NCBI RefSeq assembly: GCF_000812465.1
Contig: NZ_JWMA01000005.1
Span: 1 to 64,000 of the forward strand
Source: Cupriavidus sp. IDO
GTDB taxonomy: Bacteria; Pseudomonadota; Gammaproteobacteria; Burkholderiales; Burkholderiaceae
DNA length: 64,000 bases
Direction of reading: 5' to 3'
Below the pieces are notes generated by a model. That model was not told the origin of the DNA. It made no database searches and saw nothing but the letters and a program-made list of their open reading frames with translations. Position numbers and translations under genes: made by a program. The number at the start of each line of letters is the position of its first letter. Position 1 is the stretch's first letter. Positions 44,402 to 54,415 of the stretch are shown one piece after another.

Positions 44402-46159
44402 TCAGTGCGCCGGCCGGCGCCACGCCTGCGTGCGGCGCAGCCAGCCGGCCGAGGCCGCATGCAGCAGCAGCGCGGCCAGCACGGAAGTCAGCAGGATCAG
44501 CGTGGACATGGCCGCAGCGGGCGCGGTATCGCCGGCGTCGTCCATGTTCAGCACGGAGATCGCGGCGAGCACGGTGTCCGGGCTGTACAGGAAGATCACC
44601 GCCGACACCGTCGTCATCGACGACACGAACAGGTAGCGGAAGATGTCGAGGATGGCCGGCAGGCAGATCGGCACCGTGACCCGCCAGCACGTCACCAGCG
44701 GCGCCACGCCCAGCGACAGCGCGGCGGCTTCGAACTCGGTATCGAGCTGGCGCAGCGCGGCGGCGGCGGTCAGGTGGCCGGTCGTGTAGAAGTGCGCGAC
44801 ATTGCAGAGCACCAGCAGCGCCATGCTCCCGTACAGGAAGTGCAGCGGATTGCCGGGCGCGTTGAAGAAGAACACATAGCCCAGGCCCAGCACCAGCCCC
44901 GGCACCGCCATTGGCAGCAGGAAGCCGGCCCGCAGCACGCCGTGCAGCCAGGCCGGGCCGCGCGTGCGCTCGGTCAGCCAGGCACCGAGGAAGATCGCCA
45001 CGGCGCCGGCGAGCGCGGTCAGCGCCGACAGCTTCAGGCTGTTGCGGTAGGCCAGCCAGCCGCCGCCATCCATATTGTCGAAATCGTAGTGGGCCAGCGT
45101 GAGCTGCAGGTTGTATGGCCACAGCTTCACCAGCGAGGCGCCCACCGCGGTGGCCAGCACCGTCAGCAGCGCGGCGCAGACCAGCATCACGATCAGCAGG
45201 CAGGCAATGTCACGGACGCGGTCCGGGCCAGGCACGTAGACCTGCGCGCGGCTGCCCATCTGCGCGCGCTGCCGGCGCTGCATCGCCATGTCCACGCCAA
45301 AGGTCAGCACGGCGGGCAGCAGCAACAGCATGCCGATCAGCGCGCCGCGGTCAAACTGCTGCTGGCCCACCACCGCCTTGTAGGCTTCGAGCGCCAGCAC
45401 CGGGTAACCACCGCCCACTACCTTGGGCACCCCGAAGTCCGTGATGACCAGCGTCAGCACCAGGCACGCAGCGGCAAACAGCCCCTGGCGCGCGCCGGGC
45501 AGCGTGACAGTGTGGAAGGTGCGCCACGGGCTCGCGCCCATCGCGCGTGCCGCTTCATACAGCCGGGCGTCGGCCAGCGAGAGCGTCGCCACCAGCACCA
45601 TCAGCGCGTGCGGGAAGGTGTAGAACGCTTCGCCCAGCACAATGCCCCAGAAGCCATAGATCCCGCCCGCACCGAAGGCATGCTTGAAGATGCCCTGGTT
45701 GCCGAACAGGTAGACCAGCGCGATCGCCGGCAGCAACGACGGCGCGAACAGCGGCAGCAGCGCAATGCCGCGCCACAACGGCCGCGCAATCACGCGCGAG
45801 CGCTGCAGGGCATAGGCAAAGCCGAAGGCCAGCGGCACCACCAGCGCCACCACCGTCATCGATACCGCCAGGCTGCGGCCGATCAGGGGCAGGAAGTTCG
45901 GATTGGCGACCAGTGCCGCCATGCGCGCGCCCAGCGCCCAGTTGCCGGCGGCGTCGAACCAGGCCTGGCCGAACAGGGCGATCAGCGGCAGCACCAGCGC
46001 CACGGCCAGCCCGCCGAGCCACAGCCATTTCATGGCCGCGGGCGCGCCGTGCGCCAGGCGGCCGCTTGCGCTGCCATGGCCATGCGACAGCAGTGCCGGC
46101 GCGCCGGCCGGCTGGCCGATCGTTGCCACGTCAGCCACCTCGTGCACCGCGCGCGTCAT
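44402..46159 (-). CDS. 2-aminoethylphosphonate-type ABC transporter permease (two-domain)
   Basis: A 585-residue permease with two tandem BPD-transport domains of six helices each, as usual for PhnU2/FbpB-like permeases in this family. Each half has an EAA-like loop (EAARAMGASPWRTFHTVTLP and EFEAAALSLGVAPLVTCWRVTVP). The ATG at 46159 overlaps the ATPase stop by four bases. It forms the whole channel without a second permease gene. Confidence 0.87.
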   Translation of the reverse strand: MTRAVHEVADVATIGQPAGAPALLSHGHGSASGRLAHGAPAAMKWLWLGGLAVALVLPLIALFGQAWFDAAGNWALGARMAALVANPNFLPLIGRSLAVSMTVVALVVPLAFGFAYALQRSRVIARPLWRGIALLPLFAPSLLPAIALVYLFGNQGIFKHAFGAGGIYGFWGIVLGEAFYTFPHALMVLVATLSLADARLYEAARAMGASPWRTFHTVTLPGARQGLFAAACLVLTLVITDFGVPKVVGGGYPVLALEAYKAVVGQQQFDRGALIGMLLLLPAVLTFGVDMAMQRRQRAQMGSRAQVYVPGPDRVRDIACLLIVMLVCAALLTVLATAVGASLVKLWPYNLQLTLAHYDFDNMDGGGWLAYRNSLKLSALTALAGAVAIFLGAWLTERTRGPAWLHGVLRAGFLLPMAVPGLVLGLGYVFFFNAPGNPLHFLYGSMALLVLCNVAHFYTTGHLTAAAALRQLDTEFEAAALSLGVAPLVTCWRVTVPICLPAILDIFRYLFVSSMTTVSAVIFLYSPDTVLAAISVLNMDDAGDTAPAAAMSTLILLTSVLAALLLHAASAGWLRRTQAWRRPAH

Positions 46160-47247
46160 GCGAACACCTGCAAGGCCGAGGCCGGCAACGAGATCCAGAA
46201 CTTGTGGCTGCCGGCCTCGGGCAGCTGGTGGCGCGCTTCACGCGGCACATCGGCAAACAGGGTCAGGCCAGGCAGGCGGTCGGCTTCCAGCGCCAGCCGG
46301 TAGCGGCTGCCGAGGTAGGTCTGGTCAACCACGCGGGCCAGCAGGCGGTTCGGCTCGGACTCGCCCGCATGCAGGCGCACCGCCTCCGGGCGGCAGCACA
46401 GGCGGCTGGCTTCGGGTGCCAGCGGTGCATCCACGGTGAAATCCACCGCATTGCCGCCCTCGCCCACCATAAAGCGGTCTGTGCCGCTGCACCGGCCCGG
46501 CAGCCAGTTGGCCTGCCCGATAAAGCCGGCCACGAACGCCGAGGCGGGCTGCTCGTAGATCTGGCCCGGCGTGCCGGCCTGCACGATGCGCCCACCGTCC
46601 ATCACCGCGACCTGGTCGGCCATGGTCATGGCCTCTTCCTGGTCGTGCGTGACCATGACGGTGGTGATGTTCAGGCGGCGCTGGAGCTGGCGCAGCTCCA
46701 TCCGCAGGTGCTCGCGCACGCGGGCGTCCAGCGCGGACATCGGCTCGTCAAGCAGCAGCAGCGACGGTGCCGGCGCCAGCGCGCGGGCCAGCGCCACGCG
46801 TTGCTGCTGGCCGCCGGACATCTGGCCCGGATACTTGCGTTCGCTCCCGGCCAGCCCGACCAGCTCAAGCATTTCCGCCACGCGGGCGTCGCGGTGGGCA
46901 CGGCCCATGCCGCGGCCATGCAGCCCGTAGGCCACGTTCTCGGCTACGGTCAGGTTGGGGAACAGCGCGTAGGACTGGAACAGGATGCCGTAGTCGCGCG
47001 CCTGCGGCGGCAGGCCGGTCAGCTCGCGGCCGCCGGCATGGATGCGGCCGGCGTCTTCACGCTCCAGGCCGGCAATGATGCGCAGCAATGTGGTCTTGCC
47101 GCACCCCGAAGGCCCCAGCAGGCACAGCAGCTCACCCTGGCCAACGGACAGCGAGACCCCGTCCAGCGCCACGAAGCCGCCGAAGCGCTTGCTCACCTGC
47201 TCCACTGCCAGGAACGCCCGGCCTTCCCCGGACTTGCCTGCCTGCAT
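46156..47247 (-). CDS. 2-aminoethylphosphonate-type ABC transporter ATP-binding protein
   Basis: A 363-residue ATPase: Walker A GPSGCGKTT, signature MSGGQQQRVALARAL, Walker B LLLLDEPMSALD, and a C-terminal TOBE-type regulatory region (about 250-350). It resembles PhnT2/PotA/FbpC-type ATPases. It is the first gene of the three-gene minus-strand operon, upstream of the permease with which it is translationally coupled. Confidence 0.87.
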   Translation of the reverse strand: MQAGKSGEGRAFLAVEQVSKRFGGFVALDGVSLSVGQGELLCLLGPSGCGKTTLLRIIAGLEREDAGRIHAGGRELTGLPPQARDYGILFQSYALFPNLTVAENVAYGLHGRGMGRAHRDARVAEMLELVGLAGSERKYPGQMSGGQQQRVALARALAPAPSLLLLDEPMSALDARVREHLRMELRQLQRRLNITTVMVTHDQEEAMTMADQVAVMDGGRIVQAGTPGQIYEQPASAFVAGFIGQANWLPGRCSGTDRFMVGEGGNAVDFTVDAPLAPEASRLCCRPEAVRLHAGESEPNRLLARVVDQTYLGSRYRLALEADRLPGLTLFADVPREARHQLPEAGSHKFWISLPASALQVFA

Positions 47248-47367
47248 GACCGAATCTCCGCAAATCTATCGAAACGGCTGCAAGCTTAGGCAGGCTATAT
47301 GCCAGGGATGTGGCAATACGGCAAATTATTCCGATGGGGGCATCGGGGGATTTTGGGGATCGGGCGA

Positions 47368-50300
47368 TCAGGCGCTGGCTTCGAGGCCTCGCGGAGCCGG
47401 CAGCATGCTTTCGAAGCCGCTGCCCAGCACCTGGCGCAGCGCCCCGGGCCCCACCGGCTGGCAGAACAGGAAGCCCTGCACGCCGTCGCAGCCCTGCGCG
47501 CGCAGGAATTCGAACTGGGCCATGGTCTCCACGCCTTCGGCGACGACCGTCAGCTGCAGCTGGTGGCCCAGCGCAATGATCGCCGCCGCCACGGCCTGGT
47601 CATGACCCTCGGTAGCCACGTCGTCGACAAAGGACTTGTCGATCTTCAGCTTGTTGATGGGCAGCCGGGTCAGGTAGTTCAGGCCGGAATACCCGGTGCC
47701 GAAATCGTCGATGGACAGGCGCACGCCCAGGTCGCGGATGCGGCGGAAGGTCTCGATGGTGGTCTCGCCGCCGTCGACCAGGATGCCTTCGGTCACTTCG
47801 ATGGTGAGGCTTGCCGGCGGCAGCCCGGCCTCCTGCAGGCAGCGAGCCACGGTATCCGGGAATTCGGCGTGCCGCAGCTGCAGCGGCGAGATATTGACCG
47901 CCACCTCGATCTCCCGGCCGAGTGCGTCGCGCAGGGACTGGATCTCGCGGCAGGCGGTAGCGAGCGCCCATTCGCCGAGCGGCCCGATCAGCCCGCATTG
48001 TTCGGCGATGGGGATGAACTCGGACGGCAGCATCGGGCCGCGCTCGGGCGTTTCCCATGTGATCAGGGCTTCAACGCCCACGATGGCGAGCGTGGCCGCA
48101 TCGACGATCGGCTGGTAGCGCAGGCGGAACTCCCCTTCGGCCAGCGCCCGCCGCAGCAGGCCTTCGATGGTAAAGCGTGCGAGCGAAGCCTCCGCCATCT
48201 CGCTGGAAAAGCGGCGCAGCTGCGCGCGCCCGCCCTGCTTGGCCGCATACACCGCGGCATCCGCCGACTTGAGCAGGTCGGTCAGCGTTTCGCCATCCGC
48301 CGGGAACACGGCCATGCCCAGCGACGGCGTCACGCGCAGGCGCTGGCCGCCGATCTGGAGTTCCTCCGACACCCGCGCCAGGATCTTGGCCGCGGCCAGC
48401 TCGGCCTCGCTGTCGTGGCGCAGCTCGCCGAGCACCACCGCGAACTCGTCGCCGCCCATGCGCGCGACCACATCGCCCGGGCGGACCGCGGCCTTCAGGC
48501 GGTCGGCGATAGTGCGCAGCACATCGTCGCCGACCGGGTGGCCGAGCGATTCGTTGATGTGCTTGAAGTGATCCAGGTCGAGCAGCAGCAGCGCCACCCG
48601 CTCGCCATGCCGGCGCGCGTGCAGCAGCAGCGCTTCGGAGCGTTCGGTGAGTTCCGCGCGGTTGGGCAGCCCGGTCAGCGGATCGTGCAGCGCCAGGTGG
48701 CGGATGTACTCGTCCACGCGGCGGCGCTCGGTCAGGTCGTAGGCGATGGCCTGGAAGCCGCCGCCGGCGGGCCGGGCATGGTCCGCATCCGGCACCGCGC
48801 TCAGCGCCAGCTGCACCGGCATGCGCGATCCGCCCTTGCGCAGCCAGGTCCATTCGCGTTCATCGGTCAGGCCAAGCTTCGCCTTGGCGACCAGCGCCGG
48901 CAGCCCCGGCAGGACCGGCTCATCCAGTTCGCGGGTCAGGGCCTGCGCGTGCGCCGCCAGTTCGTCGGGCACATGCAGGCTCTCATAGGCCCTGCCAAGC
49001 AGTTCGGCTTCGGTGTACCAGAGCATGGTCCGGCCGGCGCGGTTGATGCCGGTGATGCGGCCATCCGCGTCGAAGGTGATGACGCAGAAGGCTGCATGAT
49101 CGAGCAGGCTGGCATAGCGCATCGCCTGCACCGACGCCTCGTGGCCGGCACGCCGTTCGTCGCTGAGATCAGTGATGGCCCACATCCAGCGCGGTTCGGT
49201 GGCGGTGTCCGCCGGTGCCAGCCGGGCCACGCCGGCACGCAGCGCAAAGCGGGTGCCATCGGCGCGCACGCCTTCCAGCTCGCGCCGCGCCGGGCCTGCG
49301 CCCGGAGCTGCCGGCGTGCCGGTGGCTGCCGCAATGCCGGAAGCGCCGGGCACCCGTTCCACCAGGGGCCGGCCTGCCAGTTCGGCCGCAGTGGTGCCAA
49401 ACAGCTGGGCCGCGCGCTCGCTGGCGTTCAGCACTGTGCCGGCAGCGTCGGTCACCACGAAGCCATCGCCCGCCTGCGCCATGCACGCGCGCAACAGCGC
49501 GCTGTCGTCCTGCTGCGAACGGGTCGCCAGGCTCGCGCGGGCCATGGCGTTGCGGCCCTGGCGCGCCAGCGTGAACGTGAGCCACGCCATCAGGAGCGTA
49601 GCGAGCGTGCCCGCGACCAGCAGCAGGCCGCCGTACCGCACGCCATAGGCAGATTCGAATGCGGGCCGCGTGGCCGCCTGCAAGGACCAGGTCTTGCCGC
49701 CGTAGCGGATCTGGCGCTCCGCCACCAGCCAGGGCTGGCCTCCGTCATTGCGGCGCTCGCCGTCGGTGCCCTCGCCCGACAGCAGCGTGCCGCCGGCGGC
49801 CGTGTCGCCTTCAAACAGCGTCAGCACCAGGTCGCCCGCGGATGGCGCGGTCACGCCGCGCATCAGGTCGCCCAGGCGCAGCGATGCGTAGACATAGCCT
49901 ACCACCGCTTCGCGGCGCTGCGGCACGGTGTTGGCGGCCACGCCGCCGCCGTACACCGGCAGGTAAAGCAGCGCGCCGCGCTGCCGGGTCTGTGCTTCGG
50001 ACTCGCGCACCAGCTCCAGGCCGCTGGTGAGGCGCGGCTCGCCGCTGTCGCGTGCCGCTTCCAGCGCGGCGCGGCGAACCGGCTCGGACAGCATGTCGAA
50101 GCCCGCGGCCCGCACATTGCGCCCGGCCAGCGGCTCGATGTAGAAGACCGGCACGTAGGTGTCGCGCGTGCCGGCAGGATGCACTTCGAATTCGTGCAGG
50201 CCGTCGCGGCGCGCCGAGGCCACCAGTGGCCCGAGGCCCTGAGGGCTGACAATGGGCGCGTAGCCGATCGATTGCGTGCCCGCCGGCAACTCGTCGAGCT

Positions 50301-50568
50301 GGGCCGTGTAGAGATAGTTGCGCCACTGGGTGCGCGTGGTAGCCGGGTTGGCAGCGATCAGCCCCGCCACGCCGCGCAGCAGGCTTTCGTTGTCGTGCAT
50401 GCGTTCGCGCAAGGCGCCGGCCGCTTCGGCCAGCAGCGCGTCAAAGCGCTGCTGGGCAGCCTGCCGCTCCAGCCCGTCGGCCAACTGCCAGGCGCCCGCC
50501 GTCAGCAGCGCGCCGCCGGCGGCAACCAGCAGCGAAAGCAACGCGGGCGATAGCGAAGGCAGTCTCAT
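47368..50568 (-). CDS. CHASE-PAS-PAS-GGDEF-EAL c-di-GMP turnover protein
   Basis: A 1066-residue membrane sensor. A first helix (about 10-27) is followed by a periplasmic CHASE domain (about 60-270; FYIEPLAGRNVRAAGFDMLSE), a second helix (about 315-340), two PAS domains, a GGDEF domain (about 625-790, RMGGDEFAVVL) and an EAL domain (about 800-1055, EALITW). Both catalytic signatures look intact, so it may make and break c-di-GMP; the balance is not predictable. ATG 50568 (MRLPSLSP) starts the first helix; the open frame continues upstream without support. It is near a second diguanylate cyclase across the palindromic repeat. Confidence 0.9.
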   Translation of the reverse strand: MRLPSLSPALLSLLVAAGGALLTAGAWQLADGLERQAAQQRFDALLAEAAGALRERMHDNESLLRGVAGLIAANPATTRTQWRNYLYTAQLDELPAGTQSIGYAPIVSPQGLGPLVASARRDGLHEFEVHPAGTRDTYVPVFYIEPLAGRNVRAAGFDMLSEPVRRAALEAARDSGEPRLTSGLELVRESEAQTRQRGALLYLPVYGGGVAANTVPQRREAVVGYVYASLRLGDLMRGVTAPSAGDLVLTLFEGDTAAGGTLLSGEGTDGERRNDGGQPWLVAERQIRYGGKTWSLQAATRPAFESAYGVRYGGLLLVAGTLATLLMAWLTFTLARQGRNAMARASLATRSQQDDSALLRACMAQAGDGFVVTDAAGTVLNASERAAQLFGTTAAELAGRPLVERVPGASGIAAATGTPAAPGAGPARRELEGVRADGTRFALRAGVARLAPADTATEPRWMWAITDLSDERRAGHEASVQAMRYASLLDHAAFCVITFDADGRITGINRAGRTMLWYTEAELLGRAYESLHVPDELAAHAQALTRELDEPVLPGLPALVAKAKLGLTDEREWTWLRKGGSRMPVQLALSAVPDADHARPAGGGFQAIAYDLTERRRVDEYIRHLALHDPLTGLPNRAELTERSEALLLHARRHGERVALLLLDLDHFKHINESLGHPVGDDVLRTIADRLKAAVRPGDVVARMGGDEFAVVLGELRHDSEAELAAAKILARVSEELQIGGQRLRVTPSLGMAVFPADGETLTDLLKSADAAVYAAKQGGRAQLRRFSSEMAEASLARFTIEGLLRRALAEGEFRLRYQPIVDAATLAIVGVEALITWETPERGPMLPSEFIPIAEQCGLIGPLGEWALATACREIQSLRDALGREIEVAVNISPLQLRHAEFPDTVARCLQEAGLPPASLTIEVTEGILVDGGETTIETFRRIRDLGVRLSIDDFGTGYSGLNYLTRLPINKLKIDKSFVDDVATEGHDQAVAAAIIALGHQLQLTVVAEGVETMAQFEFLRAQGCDGVQGFLFCQPVGPGALRQVLGSGFESMLPAPRGLEASA

Positions 50569-50827
50569 GGTGAACGGTCTGGGGTATGGCGGCGCTTCTT
50601 CCGGCAAGTGAAGGATTCCGGGGCTGCGGCTGCCCACCGGCCATCGACTGGCGGGCAAACCACCGGCAAGCACACCATCGCAGCAACGGGCGCACTATAC
50701 CGTGGCATGCGGCCCCCCGGACAGCCCCACCAGCCGCCTTACCGTCCGCCGGCGCACATTGGCCGCACCCTCCGCTGCATTCTGCACCGGAGCCACCGCC
50801 TCCCAGAACCCCCTTCACCACAAAAAA

Positions 50828-51492
50828 GGTTCTTCGCCGGATTGCGGGGTTTGGTTCTTTTGGTTCTTGGATGCGTGGCTGTTTCGCCGGCGTAGCCGGC
50901 GACTCCCTTTTTGACTGCGCCAAAAAGGAAGCAAAAAGCGCCTTCTGTCCTCGGCGGACGGCCAGTCTTATCGTAGTGTGCGCGTGTTTTTGTACGGGTA
51001 TTTGCTTCAGGGCATAGCTGGACTGCCTGCCGCGCAGATCGCCAGGGGCAACGCCGGGAACGGCGCTGTCCTCCCGACCTCGTGAGAGCGGAGTGGCTCC
51101 GTGATCGAGCGGCGTGCCTGCGGCAAGAGTCACAGCGCGGCAACCGTGGTGCGCGATTCGGCTGCGATGCCGCCGGGCCTCAAGCTGCGCGCCACTCCGC
51201 TCTCACGAGGTCGGGAGGACGGCCTGTTCAAGCAACGCGCCGCCTCGTTACCACGCGGCAGGCATCGTAGCTATGCCCTGAAGCCCATACCCGTACAAAA
51301 ACGCAGGCAGACTACGATAAGACTCCCGCCCGGCGGGCAAAAAAAGCGTTCTTTGGTTACTTTCTGTCGCTCGGACAGAAAGTGACTCGCCCTTCAGGGC
51401 GAAACCTGGGCCGTCGACCTTCGACAGCGTCAAACCGCAGCCACCACCGTCAGGCACATCAGCAACCCAGCCCCACAAATCGGCGAAGAACC
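50828..51492. repeat. giant palindromic noncoding repeat, copy B
   Basis: A 665-base imperfect palindrome. From the ends inward, perfect arm blocks include GGTTCTTCGCCG (50828-50839)/51481-51492, AGTCTTATCGTAGT (50964-50977)/51311-51324, GTTTTTGTACGGGTA (50986-51000)/51288-51302, GCTTCAGGGCATAGCT (51004-51019)/51269-51284, and a 29-bp block 51069-51097/51191-51219. A centre of about 93 bases (51098-51190) is not symmetric but is conserved in copy A. Small hairpins, e.g. CGCCGGC-GTA-GCCGGCG near 50886, lie in the arms. It separates the two c-di-GMP genes. Confidence 0.9.
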
Positions 51493-51718
51493 AAACAAAA
51501 AGCGCCCCCTGATGGCGAAGGACAGGTCGCACCATGGTCAGCTTCAGGCCCTGCATGCGGCCATGTCAACCCGGTTTGCCCGGCTGCCACCACATCTCCC
51601 ACTGTGGTAGGGTTGCGCTGCAAGCGCCCGCTGCTTTGCGCTCCCCCGAGCGGTGGACGCCCGGGACCGGCCGCGCCCCGGCCTGCGGCGGCCCGCCTCC
51701 AGCCCCTCTGCACCACGC

Positions 51719-53707
51719 ATGCCTGTCTTCTCGCTTACGCTGAAAGCGCGAATCGCGCTCATCACCACGGTGCTCGCCGCCGTGTTCGGCACCGGCATCG
51801 TGCTGGCTGCCCTCCACGGTGCCCATCGCGACCTGCACGACACGCTGCAGGAGCAGCAGGATTCGATCGTCAAGCTTTTTGCCGACCAGATCGACACCGC
51901 GATGGAGGACCGGATCATGCTGCTGACGCACCAGGCGGAGCAGCTCGGCGGCCTGCTCGCCCAGTCCGGCGGCGCCAATGCCGAAGCGGTGCGCGCACAG
52001 GCGCTGGCCGCGCTCAAGCGCGCGGTGCCGGTGCCGGCCACGTTCAACGCCGTGATGCTCGCCGATGCGCAGGGCACCACTGTCAACGGCGGCGGCGTGA
52101 CCTCGGAGGTCGCCGATCGCGGCTATTTCCGCGAAGCAGCCCGCACGCTGGCGCCGGTCGTGACTGCGCCCATCCGCTCACGCACAACCGGCGGCACCGG
52201 GGTGATGGTAGCGGTGCCGGTGCTGTCGCCGCAGAAGGCCTTCGTCGGTCTGGTGGCCGGATGGCTGGACCTCTCGAGTTCGAACTTCCTGGTGGAGTTG
52301 CTGCACAACCGGCTGGGCACCACCGGCTTCTACTGCCTGGTGTCGGCCGGCCGCGAACCGGTCTACGTGCAGCACCCCGATCACGCCCAGGCCCGCCAGC
52401 CGGCGCACGCCGTGGGCGACACCTGCGGCATGGACGACCGCGACGGCGCGTTCGAATTCCTGATGCCCGAGCGGCCGGTGATCTCGCGCCGCCTGATGTC
52501 GACCACCGGCTGGGAACTGGTGGCCGTGATGCCGGCGCGCGAAGCCTACGCGCCGCTGCACCAGATGCAGCAGCGCTTCCTGATGTGGGCGCTGCTGGCG
52601 CTGGCGATCGTGGCCGCGCTGATCTGGCTGGCCGTGCGCAGGCTGCTGGCCCCGCTCACGCGACTGCACGAGGTGGTGCAGGACAGCACCGCCGACCTTT
52701 CCGCCTTCGAGCGCCTGCCGGCACGGCATCATGCCGATGAGATCGGCGACCTCTCGCGCGCCTTCGTCAAGCTCATGCGCGACGTGCGCGAACGCCGACA
52801 GCAGCTGGACCGCAGCGAGCGGCGCCTGCGCACGGTCACCGACACGCTGCCGTCGTTGCTGGCGTTTATCGATACGCAGGAGCGCTACGTCTTCAACAAT
52901 CTCGCCTACGAGCACACCTTTGGCATGACGGTGTCGGAACTGCGCGGCAAGACCGTGCGCGAGGTGCTGGGCGAAGCGCGCTACGCGAAGGCGCGCCCCT
53001 ACCTGCAGCGCGCGCTTGCCGGGGCAGTGGTGACCTTTGAAACCGAGGACCCGGATCCCGAATACCACTGCATGGAGACCAGCTACCGGCCGGAATGGAG
53101 CGCCGACGGCAGCGAGGTGGTGGGCGTGCATATCCACGTGCAGGACGTCACCCAGCGCAAGCTGGAGACCATGCGGCTGTCGCGCATCTCGCGCACCGAC
53201 CACCTGACGCAGCTGATGAACCGCAGCGCCTTCGAAAGCCAGCTGCAGGCGGCCATGACGCGCTTCCGCGAGAACGGCGGCCTGATGGCCCTGCTCTATC
53301 TCGACATGGACCGCTTCAAGGCGGTCAACGATATCCACGGCCACGCCGCCGGCGACCTGCTGCTGCAGGCCTTCGCCCGGCGCGTGCGCCGCTGCGTGCG
53401 CGAGCACGACACGGTGGCCCGGCTGGGCGGCGACGAATTCGCCGTGATCCTGGAAGATATCGCCAGCGCCGACACCGCGCGGCACGTGGCGCAGGCGATC
53501 CTGGAATCAGTCGGCCGGCGCTTTCATTTCGAGGGCGTGTATGCCGACGTGGACGTCAGCATCGGCATTGCGCTGTACCGCGGCGGCCCGGCGCAGGACC
53601 GCGAGCTGATCAGGCTGGCCGACGTGCTGCTGTACCGCGCCAAGGGCGCGGGGCGCGGGCGATATGAGATCGGCCCGGCCGAGCTGGCCGGGGAAGTCAG
53701 CGCGTAG
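51719..53707 (+). CDS. membrane-bound diguanylate cyclase (Cache-HAMP-PAS-GGDEF)
   Basis: A 662-residue sensor: first helix (about 10-30), a periplasmic dCACHE-like domain (about 35-280), second helix (about 290-310), HAMP (RRLLAPLTRLHEVVQDS), PAS (about 375-490, with a PAC end) and GGDEF (about 495-655, RLGGDEFAVIL) for c-di-GMP synthesis. An EAL domain is absent. ATG 51719 (MPVFSLTLKAR) is used; an in-frame ATG lies 22 codons upstream. Its ligand is unknown; dCACHE domains commonly bind amino acids or organic acids. Confidence 0.9.
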   Translation: MPVFSLTLKARIALITTVLAAVFGTGIVLAALHGAHRDLHDTLQEQQDSIVKLFADQIDTAMEDRIMLLTHQAEQLGGLLAQSGGANAEAVRAQALAALKRAVPVPATFNAVMLADAQGTTVNGGGVTSEVADRGYFREAARTLAPVVTAPIRSRTTGGTGVMVAVPVLSPQKAFVGLVAGWLDLSSSNFLVELLHNRLGTTGFYCLVSAGREPVYVQHPDHAQARQPAHAVGDTCGMDDRDGAFEFLMPERPVISRRLMSTTGWELVAVMPAREAYAPLHQMQQRFLMWALLALAIVAALIWLAVRRLLAPLTRLHEVVQDSTADLSAFERLPARHHADEIGDLSRAFVKLMRDVRERRQQLDRSERRLRTVTDTLPSLLAFIDTQERYVFNNLAYEHTFGMTVSELRGKTVREVLGEARYAKARPYLQRALAGAVVTFETEDPDPEYHCMETSYRPEWSADGSEVVGVHIHVQDVTQRKLETMRLSRISRTDHLTQLMNRSAFESQLQAAMTRFRENGGLMALLYLDMDRFKAVNDIHGHAAGDLLLQAFARRVRRCVREHDTVARLGGDEFAVILEDIASADTARHVAQAILESVGRRFHFEGVYADVDVSIGIALYRGGPAQDRELIRLADVLLYRAKGAGRGRYEIGPAELAGEVSA

Positions 53708-53725
53708 CTGAGGGATGAGCAGACC

Positions 53726-54106
53726 CTAGTGCACGGTGCCGCCAGGCTTGGGCGACGAATCGCCACCCTCGGCCTCGCCGCCCGGCTCGAACGGCACGTG
53801 GCGGCCGTCGCTGGACTGGTAGCCGAGCTGCGCGTCGGCGCCCAGCATCTTCTCCCACGCAATCATGGCCTCGGCCACGGCGTTGGGCTCGCCCTTGAAC
53901 ACCACCACGTCGTTGCCGCAGCTGGGGCACTGGCCGCCAAACACGGCATCGATGCCGCGCAGCCCGGGAACGTCGAGGGCGTCGAATTCGCTGAATGTGG
54001 TCTTGCAATGGCCGCAGACCAGTTGCGCGGGGCGCAGGGCCTCGATCTTCGCGCGTGCCTGTTCCGCGCGCTGTTGCGGCGTACCGCGCCGTTTTGCCTC
54101 GCCCAT
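53726..54106 (-). CDS. zinc-ribbon-containing hypothetical protein
   Basis: A 126-residue protein with CGHC ... CPSC spaced as a zinc ribbon in residues about 30-70, an Arg/Glu-rich start (MGEAKRRGTPQQRAEQARAKIEALRP) and an acidic tail. The ATG at 54106 has an AAGGAAGGA site. The GEAKRRG start resembles proteins annotated as metal-binding or PBPRA1643-like SWIM/SEC-C relatives, but no assignment is made. It converges on the diguanylate cyclase gene, 18 bases away. Confidence 0.75.
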   Translation of the reverse strand: MGEAKRRGTPQQRAEQARAKIEALRPAQLVCGHCKTTFSEFDALDVPGLRGIDAVFGGQCPSCGNDVVVFKGEPNAVAEAMIAWEKMLGADAQLGYQSSDGRHVPFEPGGEAEGGDSSPKPGGTVH

Positions 54107-54415
54107 GATGTCCTTCCTTTCGTACTGCCTGTTTTGCCCCGGCCATTGCCGGTTGGATGCGAGATTGCCGCAATAGGTGCCCGGCCTGCCTTGTCTGACC
54201 GGCACAAGGCGGCATTGTAGACCACCCCATGTCACGCATACCGCGCCCGGCAGGATGGTTTCGCGCCTGCTATTGTGGATAACGGTTGCCTGGCGCCAGC
54301 CGCCGCGCTGGCGGGCAGCCGTTCCCGCGCCGCACGAAAGTCGCCCGCCGGGCACTTGAACTGCCCGGCGCATGCCTTGCCGTGCTTGCCACCCACCCCC
54401 AAAGGAGGACGCTTC
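54107..54415. other. intergenic region between divergent small genes
   Basis: About 309 bases between the zinc-ribbon gene (minus) and the Cys-rich copper-binding gene (plus). It presumably holds both promoters; no operator or RNA structure was recognised. Confidence 0.35.

Noticed and set aside
44390..46303. 637-codon plus-strand open frame opposite the permease
   Set aside because: The permease has clear membrane helices and EAA loops; the plus frame is a shadow.
47299..50553. 1084-codon plus-strand open frame opposite the CHASE-GGDEF-EAL gene
   Set aside because: The minus strand encodes a full set of known domains; the plus frame is a low-complexity shadow.
37990..51492. Repeats considered as CRISPR arrays or insertion sequences
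   Set aside because: There are only two long copies, no short regularly spaced repeats, no cas genes and no transposase ORF.
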